Shown here one piece after another: positions 7,356 to 15,162 of a DNA stretch of 22,565 nucleotides. Origin of the DNA: CAZSNH01 sp052388455. GTDB taxonomy: Bacteria; Pseudomonadota; Alphaproteobacteria; Rhizobiales; Hyphomicrobiaceae. Both the position numbers and the translations under genes were made by a program. The stretch lies in NCBI GenBank assembly GCA_052388455.1, contig JBQTIA010000139.1, positions 1 through 22,565 of the forward strand, read 5' to 3'. Within the stretch, counting starts at the first letter, position 1; the number at the start of each line of letters is the position of its first letter. A model generated the notes under the pieces. That model was not told where the DNA came from, made no database searches, and saw only the letters and a program-made list of their open reading frames with translations.

Positions 7356-8352
7356 GAATGACATCCTGCCGCTCGTCGCAGCGCTGCTCGGCGCCGGCGC
7401 ACTGGCGGCCGTCGTCTTCGTGCTGCTCTATCCCTTCATCTCCGGCGACAAGGATCGCGAAAAGCGGATCTCCAACGTCACCGAGGGCCGCGCGTCGAAG
7501 ATGGCCACGCGATCGGCGGCGGAGGTCGCGGCCAACCGGCGTAAACAGGTCGCCGATACGCTGAAGGACATAGAAAAGCGCGACAAGAGCAAGGAAAAGG
7601 TCTCGCTGCGGCTGCGAATGCAGCGGGCCGGTCTCGAAGGCGATCCGAAATCGTTCTGGACCGCGAGCGCGCTGTGCGGCGTGGTCTGCGGCGGACTGAC
7701 GTTCTTTTCGATCGCCAATCCTGCGGTCGCCATGATCTCGGCGTTCGCCACCGCGTTCGTCGGCACCTTCGGACTGCCGCGCTTCATCCTGAGCAAGATG
7801 ATTCAGCGTCGGCAGAACAAATTCCTGCACGAAATGGCCAACGCCATCGACGTCGTCGTGCGCGGCGTCAAATCGGGCCTGCCGCTGAACGAGTGCCTGC
7901 AGGTCATCTCGCGGGAAAGCCCGGAGCCGATCGGCAGCGAGTTCAAGGAAGTCGTCGAGCAGCAGCGCATCGGCGTGCCGCTCGCCGAAGCCCTCGAGCG
8001 CCTGATCAACCGCATGCCGCTGGCCGAGGTGAAGTTCCTCGCCATCGTCATCTCGATCCAGGCGCAGGCCGGCGGCAACCTTTCGGAAGCGCTCGGCAAC
8101 CTGTCGAACGTACTGCGTGACCGCATCCGCATGAAAATGAAGATCAAGGCGCTTTCGGCGGAAGCGAAATCGTCGGCGGCTGTGCTGGCCTCCCTGCCGC
8201 CGGGCGTCATGACCATGCTGACCATGAGCGCACCGGACTACATCGAGCCGCTCTACAATACGAGTGCCGGCCTGATGATCATCGCCGCCGGACTGTTCTG
8301 GATGTTCCTCGGCGTCATGGTGATGCGCAAGATGATCAACTTCAAATTCTGA
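7348..8352 (+). CDS. tadB: Flp pilus inner-membrane platform protein TadB
   Basis: A 334-residue inner-membrane protein with a type II secretion F (GspF-like) domain. It forms the platform on which CpaF acts. Hydrophobic segments are visible at about residues 7-31, two around 105-146, and one near the C-terminus (about 303-330). The cytoplasmic T2SSF domain lies between, with FLHEMANAIDVVVRGVKSGL and the segment around LAEALERLINRMPLAEVKF. It overlaps the end of cpaF by 8 bases. It pairs with TadC, encoded 65 bases downstream. Confidence 0.93.
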   Translation: MAENDILPLVAALLGAGALAAVVFVLLYPFISGDKDREKRISNVTEGRASKMATRSAAEVAANRRKQVADTLKDIEKRDKSKEKVSLRLRMQRAGLEGDPKSFWTASALCGVVCGGLTFFSIANPAVAMISAFATAFVGTFGLPRFILSKMIQRRQNKFLHEMANAIDVVVRGVKSGLPLNECLQVISRESPEPIGSEFKEVVEQQRIGVPLAEALERLINRMPLAEVKFLAIVISIQAQAGGNLSEALGNLSNVLRDRIRMKMKIKALSAEAKSSAAVLASLPPGVMTMLTMSAPDYIEPLYNTSAGLMIIAAGLFWMFLGVMVMRKMINFKF

Positions 8353-8417
8353 GCCGTCGTCGGCAGCCTCGAGCGGCCGCCCTTCTGAACCAACGTCGAG
8401 AGCGCGGGCACGGGATC

Positions 8418-9392
8418 ATGCAGGACTTCGTCGATACAGTCATGAAGCCGCAGTTCCTGGCCACCCTTCTGGCGGCCATTGCGGTCTTTGCCACGGTGCT
8501 GTCGATGGCGCTGCCGCTGCTCGACCGCGATCGCATGTCCCAGCGCATGAAGGCGATGGCCGTGGAGCGCGACAAGATGCGCTCCGCACGGCTGGCGGAG
8601 ATGGCGAGCAAGGACCGCCAGTCGGCGAAGCTGCGCCAGAAGCCCAAGGGGTTCATGGCCCAGTTCGTCGACAAGTTCGATCTCAGGGCGCAGTTCGACA
8701 ACGAGGATTTGCGCAACAAGCTGAAAATGGCCGGCATGCGCGGACAGGCTCCGCTCGTCGCCTACATGTTCTGCCGTGTCGCCGTGCCGCCGCTGGCCTT
8801 CATCGCGACGCTCGCCTACCAGCTGATGTCGGAGAACACCAATCCTCTGACCATCAATATCTTCATCGCCATCGGCGCCGCCTTCTTCGGCTTCTACCTG
8901 CCGAACCTGGTGCTGGAGAACCTCGCCCAGAAGCGCCAGCTGGCGATCAAGCAGTCGTTCCCCGACGCGCTCGACATGCTGCTGATCTGCGTGCAGTCCG
9001 GCATGTCGATCGAGGCGGCGTTCGGCAAGGTGGCGAAGGAAGTCACCACGCAGTCGCTGGAGCTGGCCGAGGAAATGTCGCTCACCACCGCCGAGCTCTC
9101 CTATCTGCAGGAGCGGCGACAGGCTTACGAAAACCTCGGCAAGCGCACAGGCATTCCGGGCGTCAAGGCCGTCGCGACCGCACTCATCCAGGCCGAGCGC
9201 TACGGCACGCCGGTCAGTCAGGCGCTGCGCGTCATGGCCAAGGAAAACCGCGAAATCCGAATGTCGGAAGCCGAGAAGAAGGCCGCCTCGCTGCCGCCGA
9301 AGCTGACGGTGCCGATGATCATCTTCTTCCTGCCAGTGCTGTTCCTTGTTATCCTCGGGCCGTCGGCCATCCGCTTCTGGGGCTGGGCCTGA
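8418..9392 (+). CDS. tadC: Flp pilus inner-membrane platform protein TadC
   Basis: A 324-residue membrane protein with the second T2SSF domain of the tad platform; it partners TadB. Membrane segments are seen at about 12-36, 110-138, 145-168 and the C-terminal 296-320. The T2SSF core contains QSFPDALDMLLICVQSGMSIEAAF, YENLGKRTGIPGVKAVATAL, and QAERYGTPVSQALRVMAKEN, all standard for the family. It is the last recognisable pilus gene in the window; the TadD TPR protein that often follows is absent, and lysK begins 241 bases later. Confidence 0.93.
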   Translation: MQDFVDTVMKPQFLATLLAAIAVFATVLSMALPLLDRDRMSQRMKAMAVERDKMRSARLAEMASKDRQSAKLRQKPKGFMAQFVDKFDLRAQFDNEDLRNKLKMAGMRGQAPLVAYMFCRVAVPPLAFIATLAYQLMSENTNPLTINIFIAIGAAFFGFYLPNLVLENLAQKRQLAIKQSFPDALDMLLICVQSGMSIEAAFGKVAKEVTTQSLELAEEMSLTTAELSYLQERRQAYENLGKRTGIPGVKAVATALIQAERYGTPVSQALRVMAKENREIRMSEAEKKAASLPPKLTVPMIIFFLPVLFLVILGPSAIRFWGWA

Positions 9393-9403
9393 TCCTGGCG
9401 TGA

Positions 9404-9423
9404 GGCCCGGCAACAGCCGGGCC
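9404..9423 (+). terminator. weak hairpin after tadC, possible end of the pilus operon
   Basis: A 7-bp perfect GC stem (GGCCCGG 9404-9410 with CCGGGCC 9417-9423) and a 6-base loop lie 11 bases after the tadC stop. No T-run follows, so this is at best a weak or Rho-assisted terminator. Confidence 0.35.
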
Positions 9424-9540
9424 AGAACCACCTTCGTGCTGCGTCGTCAAATCCCACGGTTCCGCGTCGCGTCCCAGATCACGCTCCTGCGCGGTCCGGG
9501 ACTTCGCGCCTCTCGGCAGAAATTCGTACCGTAGCTACGA

Positions 9541-9569
9541 TTGACGGTTTCCGGCCGTCTACCTAGGGT
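9541..9569 (+). promoter_or_regulatory. candidate housekeeping-type promoter for lysK
   Basis: TTGACG (9541-9546) and TAGGGT (9564-9569) are separated by exactly 17 bases, giving a reasonable sigma-70-like pair in an otherwise noncoding stretch. The 10-base palindrome CGTAGCTACG (9530-9539) abuts the -35 box. Transcription from here would give a leader of about 60 bases before the lysK ATG. The -10 box is only moderately good. Confidence 0.4.
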
Positions 9570-9633
9570 GCGGCCACCGTTCGAGGTCCCGCACCGGGAC
9601 GCTCGACATGCCATCGAGCCACATCCGCCCCGC

Positions 9634-11253
9634 ATGCCGAAAACAGCCATCGATCCCGTGCTTGCCGCCGCCGTCGCCGACGCCAAGGCTTGGCCCTTCG
9701 AAGAGGCGCGCCGGCTGATCCAGCGTCTCGACCGACTGCCGGGCGGCAAGGACAAGGTCGTCGTGTTCGAGACGGGCTACGGGCCGTCGGGACTGCCGCA
9801 CATCGGCACCTTCGGCGAGGTGGCGCGAACCAGCATGGTGCGCCACGCCTTCGAGGTGCTGACCGAAGGTCGCCGCAAGACCCGCCTCATCTGCTTTTCC
9901 GACGACATGGACGGGCTGCGAAAGGTGCCGGGCAACGTGCCCAACCGCGCGATGCTCGAGCAGCATCTCGACAAGCCGCTGACGCAGGTGCCGGACCCTT
10001 TCGGGAAGTTCGCGAGCTTCGCGCACCACAACAACGCGATGCTGCGCGATTTTCTCGATCGCTTCGGATTCGAGTATGAATTCTACTCGGCGACCGAATG
10101 CTACGCTTCCGGCATGTTCGATCAGACCCTGCTGCGGATGCTCGAAGTCTACGACAAGGTGATGGCCATCATCCTGCCGACGCTGGGGCCAGAGCGTCAG
10201 GCGACCTACTCGCCGTTCCTGCCCGTCTCGCCGCGCACGGGCCGCGTTCTGCAGGTGCCGATGATCGAGCGCCATCCGGAAAAAGGCACCATCGTCTATC
10301 GCGATCCTGAAACTGGAGAGACATGCGAGACCCGCGTCACCGGCGGCGCCGTCAAATGCCAGTGGAAAGCCGACTGGGCCATGCGCTGGACGGCCCTCGG
10401 CGTCGATTACGAAAGGGCCGGCAAGGATCTGATCGACAGCGTCACGCTGTCGTCGAAGGTGTGCCGGGCGCTCGGCGGTACGCCGCCGGAAGGATTCAAT
10501 TACGAGCTTTTTCTCGACGAAAAGGGCGAGAAGATTTCCAAAACCAAGGGCAACGGCCTGTCGATCGAGGAGTGGCTGCGCTACGCGACGCCGGAAAGCC
10601 TTTCGCTGTTCATGTACCAGAAGCCGAAGACGGCGAAAAAGCTGTATTTCGACGTCATTCCGCGCGCCGTCGACGAATACGTGCAGCACGTCGCCGCGTA
10701 TGCGGGGCAAGACGGCAAGCAGAAACTCGATAACCCGACCTGGCACATCCACGCCGGCTCGCCACCATCCGAGGAATTACCGATCACGTTTGCGCTGCTC
10801 TTGAACCTCGTCTCGGCATCCAACGCCGAAAGCAAGGAGCGGCTGTGGGGCTTCATCCGAAAATACCGGCCCGGCGCCACGCCCGAGGCGCTGCCGCTGC
10901 TCGACAGGCTCGCCGGCTATGCGGTGGCTTACTATCACGACTTCGAGAAGCCGCAGAAGGTGTTCCGCGCACCGACCGAGGCGGAGCGCAAAGCACTCCA
11001 GTCGCTCGCCGACGCGCTCGGAAAAGTCGAGCCGGGAGCCAATGCCGAGACCCTGCAGACGCTCGTCTATGAGGCGGGCAAGGCAAACGGCTTTGCCGAC
11101 AATCTGCGCGACTGGTTCAAGGCCATCTACGAGGTGCTTCTCGGCGCTTCTCAGGGGCCGCGCTTCGGCGGCTTCATCGAGCTTTACGGCATCGATGAAA
11201 CCCGCCGGCTGATCGCCGACGGGCTCAAAGGCGCATTCCTAAAAAGCGCGTGA
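9634..11253 (+). CDS. lysK: lysyl-tRNA synthetase, class I
   Basis: Charges tRNA-Lys with lysine using ATP; cytoplasmic. The 539-residue protein belongs to the class I (archaeal-type) LysRS family, unrelated to the class II LysS of E. coli; class I is known in many alphaproteobacteria. The Rossmann-fold signatures are present: the HIGH equivalent HIGT at 56-59 (in GYGPSGLPHIGTFGEV) and the KMSKS equivalent KISKTKG at 300-306. The C-terminal half matches the helical anticodon-binding region. I chose the ATG at 9634 because upstream in-frame codons (back to a TTG at 9541) lie over the candidate promoter and have no family similarity. The gene converges on the DUF262 gene with a 31-base gap. Confidence 0.95.
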   Translation: MPKTAIDPVLAAAVADAKAWPFEEARRLIQRLDRLPGGKDKVVVFETGYGPSGLPHIGTFGEVARTSMVRHAFEVLTEGRRKTRLICFSDDMDGLRKVPGNVPNRAMLEQHLDKPLTQVPDPFGKFASFAHHNNAMLRDFLDRFGFEYEFYSATECYASGMFDQTLLRMLEVYDKVMAIILPTLGPERQATYSPFLPVSPRTGRVLQVPMIERHPEKGTIVYRDPETGETCETRVTGGAVKCQWKADWAMRWTALGVDYERAGKDLIDSVTLSSKVCRALGGTPPEGFNYELFLDEKGEKISKTKGNGLSIEEWLRYATPESLSLFMYQKPKTAKKLYFDVIPRAVDEYVQHVAAYAGQDGKQKLDNPTWHIHAGSPPSEELPITFALLLNLVSASNAESKERLWGFIRKYRPGATPEALPLLDRLAGYAVAYYHDFEKPQKVFRAPTEAERKALQSLADALGKVEPGANAETLQTLVYEAGKANGFADNLRDWFKAIYEVLLGASQGPRFGGFIELYGIDETRRLIADGLKGAFLKSA

Positions 11254-11284
11254 AGCCAGCGCCGCCCGCGCCGAACCGTGAGGA

Positions 11285-13045
11285 TCAGGGTTTCAGATCC
11301 CAGTCGCGCAGCAGCAGCGCGATGAGTTCCTCGGTGCGCCGCTGCACGGTGCGGGACACCCAGTCTGTTTCAGCCGACGCACGGCGCGACAGCACGAAAT
11401 CGGACGCCGCCAGTACAGCCCGCTTGGCAGCCCAGTCGAAAGTGCCAGCCTTCTGGTTCTGCGGTCCCGTAAGCAGCGTGATGTTGCCGAGCCGCTGGGC
11501 GAATTCCTTCACGTCCGCCTCAGTCCGATAGAGTCTGCGCCACTCGCCATGCAACGGTGGATTGCGCGGCAGCACGTGCTCCATCGTCACCTTGTCGCGC
11601 GTGATGGGACCGGAATCCTCCCCGAGCAGGATGCTGAGGCGGCGCAGAACGAGACCGGCATAGTGTTTCACGGCAAAGTTCGGGCTTCGCAGATTGGCGA
11701 GCGCGGCGTTGAGCATCCGCCCCTCGATCTGCAGCCGGCTCATACTGTCGACCTTGTGCCACTTGGCGATCTCGTCGCAGAGATCGAACATCCGAGTTTC
11801 CTGCACGCCCGGATCGTCGCCGGCGATTTTCATCAGCCAGACGAGGCGGTCCAGCCTGCGGAAGAACAGCTCGGTCTCGGCGTCCGCCTCGCCGCGCGCG
11901 CCCAGCCACTTCAATGCCGCCGTGACCCACAGGTGCGGGTCGATCCAGTTCATGTAGTCGATGCTGGTAGCGATCGCCGCCCGCTGGCGCCCCTCGGAGC
12001 CGACGCCACCGCGCCGGATCGCGCCCAATCGCTCGGCATTGGGCACGAACTCCTGATCCATGAAGGCGAAGCCACCCGCTTCGAGCGCGAAGTGCTGGAC
12101 GATGTCGTTCTCGATCGGGGTGCTCGACTGCACGCGGCATCGCCACCGCATGGCGCCGATGTGGACCAGCAGGCGATGCATGTCGCTGGCCGACAGGTGC
12201 GCCTCGCAGCCTTCCCACATGCGGCTGCACACCACCCGGTCGGTGGCCGGCATGGCCGAAAGCAGGATCGCCTTCGCCTGATCGGCTTCAGTGAACTCGA
12301 GACGCGTTTCCTGCTCGATGTGAACCAGTTCCCACGCCTGATCCTGATCCTCTACCACCACGGTGATGACGTGACAGCCATCGGCCAGGAAGTCGGCGAA
12401 CGCTCGCCGCGACTCGTCGTCCATCCCGGGACTGGTCAGCTCGGCACGGATCGTCTCGCGATTATCGTAAATGTTGCGCTCGGTTTCCGAGAGTTCGTGA
12501 AATTCGGACTCGAGGATCCGCTCGGTTGCGCCCGGCTCCTGCACGAGACTCTCAAAAAAGAGGGATGGCGTGGACTGGGCGGTCAGCCGGTAGACGGGCT
12601 TGCTGCGCGATTGCATCCCACCGCTCGCGATGAAGCTGTGCAGCCACGCCCGCCGCGGCTCGTCCACCTCGAGGTCGCGCAGGACAGCGAAGAGCAGGGT
12701 GAGCGTCATCAGCCTCTGGTGACCGTCGACGAGTTCTGTCTCCGCAGATTCGAGTGGGCGCGCCAGCATCAGGCGGCCGAGACAGTAGCGCCGGCGCGGC
12801 GGCGCTTGAGTCATCGCTTCGCGGATGTTGCTGAGCAGCCTCGTCACCTGCGGCGTACGCCACGAGTAGGCGCGCTGAAAGCAGGTCAGGCGGAACCGGT
12901 ACTCGCCGGAAAAGACGTGCGCCAGTGTGGCCACTTCGGCGCTGATGTAGGAGAGGTCGTCAGGCGGGGCACTCCGTGCGGGCGCCGCAACCTTCGCCCG
13001 GGACCAGAAGCCGCCCTTTTCAGCGGCCCGCTTCTCTCGCGCCAT
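11285..13045 (-). CDS. DUF262-DUF1524 (GmrSD-like) protein, copy A
   Basis: A complete 586-residue protein with the two-domain layout of single-chain GmrSD-type enzymes. The N-terminal DUF262 (ParB-like NTPase) shows FQRAYSW at 56-62 and DGHQR at 107-111, a variant of the family DGQQR motif. The C-terminal DUF1524 HNH-nuclease-like domain shows EHVLP (His490) and GNITLL (520-525), followed by QNQKA. Known relatives (GmrSD, BrxU, SspE) cut modified or unmodified DNA in phage defence; that role here is inferred. It carries a basic N-terminal extension of about 28 residues absent from copy B. The start is supported by GAGAGGGG just before the ATG. It is transcribed after copy B in the same direction, and a hairpin repeat lies 20 bases upstream of the start. 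Confidence 0.85.
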   Translation of the reverse strand: MAREKRAAEKGGFWSRAKVAAPARSAPPDDLSYISAEVATLAHVFSGEYRFRLTCFQRAYSWRTPQVTRLLSNIREAMTQAPPRRRYCLGRLMLARPLESAETELVDGHQRLMTLTLLFAVLRDLEVDEPRRAWLHSFIASGGMQSRSKPVYRLTAQSTPSLFFESLVQEPGATERILESEFHELSETERNIYDNRETIRAELTSPGMDDESRRAFADFLADGCHVITVVVEDQDQAWELVHIEQETRLEFTEADQAKAILLSAMPATDRVVCSRMWEGCEAHLSASDMHRLLVHIGAMRWRCRVQSSTPIENDIVQHFALEAGGFAFMDQEFVPNAERLGAIRRGGVGSEGRQRAAIATSIDYMNWIDPHLWVTAALKWLGARGEADAETELFFRRLDRLVWLMKIAGDDPGVQETRMFDLCDEIAKWHKVDSMSRLQIEGRMLNAALANLRSPNFAVKHYAGLVLRRLSILLGEDSGPITRDKVTMEHVLPRNPPLHGEWRRLYRTEADVKEFAQRLGNITLLTGPQNQKAGTFDWAAKRAVLAASDFVLSRRASAETDWVSRTVQRRTEELIALLLRDWDLKP

Positions 13046-13065
13046 TTGCCCCTCTCACGCAATAC

Positions 13066-13140
13066 CTGGTGTCCCGATCGCGAAGTCCCTTACATTCTGC
13101 AGTACGCTCGGTAGGGACTTCGCGATCGAAAGGACACTAG
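13066..13140 (-). repeat. hairpin repeat 1 (REP/MITE-like, bulged stem)
   Basis: A long imperfect palindrome. Its inner stem is 16 bp perfect (13075-13090 with 13113-13128, CGATCGCGAAGTCCCT) around a 22-base loop. Three unpaired bases (AAA, 13129-13131) follow on one side, then an outer 9-bp stem (13066-13074 with 13132-13140) with one G-T wobble. Read on the minus strand the bulged arm begins CTAGTGTCC, then TTT, and contains CGAAGTCC. It shares this plan and core with repeat 2. It ends 20 bases upstream of the start of DUF262 copy A. Confidence 0.7.
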
Positions 13141-13153
13141 CAAGCCTATGGTT

Positions 13154-13231
13154 CTAGTGTGATTCAGATTTCGAAGTCCGCCCCTCAGCCAGCCGCAAAG
13201 TGTGAAGCGGACTTCGAAATCATCACACTAG
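13154..13231 (+). repeat. hairpin repeat 2 (REP/MITE-like, bulged stem)
   Basis: The outer stem is 10 bp (CTAGTGTGAT 13154-13163 with ATCACACTAG 13222-13231). A 3-base bulge (TCA, 13164-13166) sits on the left arm. The inner stem is 15 bp perfect (13167-13181 with 13207-13221, GATTTCGAAGTCCGC), around a 25-base loop. The total of 25 paired bases, the 3-base one-sided bulge, the CTAGTGT end and the CGAAGTCC core are the same as in repeat 1, but in opposite orientation, 13 bases away. The two bulged arms face each other. Confidence 0.72.
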
Positions 13232-13527
13232 CTCGCTGCGACACCCAAGTCGAAACTCACCATCGAAAAAATGGCTTCGTCCGGACAATTGGTAGCGGAA
13301 CACCGAGGACTCTATCCGACGTCAGTGATGCCGCGTCAGGCGGAACTCATCGGCGAGCGGCGTCGCTACGCAGCTTTTCTCACTATCTGCCGATCGACGA
13401 AAACGCGCAAGCGTCATGCGGCGAGGAACAGTCGTCTGCACCCGGAATTAGTGCCGACGATACCGTTCCGCAACATGATGGGATTTCCCGGACACGAGCG
13501 CCGCGCAGCGGAACGCAAGAAAGTGCG

Positions 13528-15162
13528 TCAGGCCGCCAAGTCCCAGTAATCGAACAGCACCTTGATGAGCCGCTCGGTGCGCGCCGTGACGGCTGCCGGC
13601 GTCCAGCGGTCGAGCTTTGCAACCTCGCGACTGAGACCGAATTTCGAGTTCGAATAAGCGAGGCGTTTGTCGATCCAGGCCTTGTTGTCGACGATGTGGT
13701 TCTCGGCAACGGTCAACAGCGTGAGATTGCCGAGGCAATGCGCGTGTACCTTCGACAGCTTGCTCGGAAAATCGGCCTCCCACGTGCCCTTGAGTTTTTT
13801 TCCGCGCGGCAGAATGTGCTCCAGAGATGCCTGCTCGATCAGCGCCTTGTCGACATCGAAGCCCATGACCGAGCTGATCAGATACAGCAGGTTGCGAATG
13901 AACTTGCGGCGGTCGATCTGCTCCTGACGGAGGAGGGTGTGCACCCCGATCAGCAGTCCTTTTTCCACGCGCAAGGACTCGAACGAGTCAACACCGGCGT
14001 CGCCGTCGATATCGGCCAGCACGTCGATCATCCGGGACGTCCGGTTCGGCGCCTCGGTTCCGGTCAGCCTTAGACACCAGACCAGACGTTCCAGGCGTTT
14101 GAAAAACAACGCGGTTTCACCGCCGTCGCCGCGCTTCGACAGCCAGTGCAGGGCCGGCGACACCCAGATCTGATCGTCGATCATCGACATGCGGTCGGTA
14201 TGCCGCGTGACCTCGGCCCGGAGGGCTGCGGCGCCAATGCCACCCTGGCGCAAAGTCACCAGGCGGCGGGCCGCCGGCTCCAGCGTGGTGCGCATGAAGT
14301 CCAGGCCGCCCTTGTTGAGCGAGAACGCGCGCGCCAGCTCCTGCTCGAGCGGCTTATTCAGCAGCGTTCGCCGACGGATCAGGCGCACGTGTCCGAGCAG
14401 AGCCAGGAAATCGCGGGCACCGAGGTCATACTCGCACTTGTCCCAGATCTGGCTGCATGGCAGCCGGTCCGCAGCCGGCATGGCGAGCGTGAGGCTCACC
14501 TTGGCACTGTCCGTCGCGTTGAACTTGTGCTGCGTTTCCTCTTCGCGCTGCAGCGACAGCCACGCCACGTCGGCGTCGGTAAACTCGTGCACGGCGACGT
14601 AGCAGCGCTCGGCGAGGTGGCGGACGAGGCGCCGGCGCGCCTCCAGATCGAACCCGGCCTCGCTCAGGATGACTTTGAAGCGATCCCGGTTGTCGATGAT
14701 ATTGTTCTCGGACTCCGACAGCTCTTCCGCGTCCACATCGCGGTCGCGAGCAGTCGCACCGGGCACCTGAACATATCCGCGCAGGCAGTCGACGCAGCCG
14801 ACCTGCGGCGTGATGCGCGGATCGCGATCGGAGACCAGCCGATCGATCGTCTGCCGGCGCTCGGCGTCGGTCTCCATATCGCGCAGCACGGCGAAGAGGA
14901 TTGTGAGCGTCAAAATCCGCTGCTGACCGTCGATGAGCTGGGTCGCCTTTTCGCCCGGCTGACGCGCGACGACAATGGTGCCGAGAGGATAAGGACGGCC
15001 CGGACCGGCCCCCTTGGCCGCATCGACGACGTGGCGGAGCAGCCGGCCCGCCTCCTCCGTCGTCCAGGCATAGGCCCGCTGGAACCAGGGAAGTTCGAAC
15101 CGAAATTCGCCCGAGAGCAGTTCTTGCAGTGTCAGGACCTTCGCAACCAGAAACTCCGACAC
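13528..15162 (-). CDS. DUF262-DUF1524 (GmrSD-like) protein, copy B
   Basis: A complete 544-residue paralogue of copy A; the two can be aligned by eye along most of their length. The DUF262 part shows FQRAYAW at 27-33 and the canonical DGQQR at 78-82 (in TQLIDGQQRILTLTILF). The DUF1524 part shows EHILP (His449), GNLTLL (478-483) and the following Asn/Lys-rich segment. The copy also has a CxxC pair (Cys123, Cys126) not seen in copy A. It starts with GTG at 15162, backed by an excellent GGAGG six bases before it; no ATG is better placed. It is the first gene of the pair. Family members act as NTP-dependent DNA nucleases in phage defence; the function here is inferred. Confidence 0.86.
   Translation of the reverse strand: MSEFLVAKVLTLQELLSGEFRFELPWFQRAYAWTTEEAGRLLRHVVDAAKGAGPGRPYPLGTIVVARQPGEKATQLIDGQQRILTLTILFAVLRDMETDAERRQTIDRLVSDRDPRITPQVGCVDCLRGYVQVPGATARDRDVDAEELSESENNIIDNRDRFKVILSEAGFDLEARRRLVRHLAERCYVAVHEFTDADVAWLSLQREEETQHKFNATDSAKVSLTLAMPAADRLPCSQIWDKCEYDLGARDFLALLGHVRLIRRRTLLNKPLEQELARAFSLNKGGLDFMRTTLEPAARRLVTLRQGGIGAAALRAEVTRHTDRMSMIDDQIWVSPALHWLSKRGDGGETALFFKRLERLVWCLRLTGTEAPNRTSRMIDVLADIDGDAGVDSFESLRVEKGLLIGVHTLLRQEQIDRRKFIRNLLYLISSVMGFDVDKALIEQASLEHILPRGKKLKGTWEADFPSKLSKVHAHCLGNLTLLTVAENHIVDNKAWIDKRLAYSNSKFGLSREVAKLDRWTPAAVTARTERLIKVLFDYWDLAA

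Larger units (their letters stand above)
13046..13527. other. 482-base gap between the two DUF262 genes
   Basis: This stretch contains two related hairpin repeats facing each other (13066-13140 and 13154-13231). The remaining 296 bases next to copy B have no recognisable gene. A 92-codon rightward frame (13271-13549) has no ribosome binding site or family match and runs into the end of copy B. If the two DUF262 genes are cotranscribed, the hairpins lie between them in the mRNA. Confidence 0.55.

Noticed and set aside
5874..7364. 496-codon minus-strand frame opposite cpaF
   Set aside because: It mirrors cpaF almost exactly, is Asp/Val/Ala rich in the way of antisense shadows, and has no recognisable domain.
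9498..9508. GGGACTTCGCG, identical to part of hairpin repeat 1
   Set aside because: It is only 11 bases, with no matching second arm beside it; it may be a decayed copy but chance is as likely.
9559..10752. 397-codon minus-strand frame opposite lysK
   Set aside because: It lies inside the strongly supported class I LysRS gene and shows shadow composition.
13271..13549. 92-codon rightward frame between the DUF262 genes
   Set aside because: It has no ribosome binding site or family match, and its end overlaps the 3' end of DUF262 copy B.
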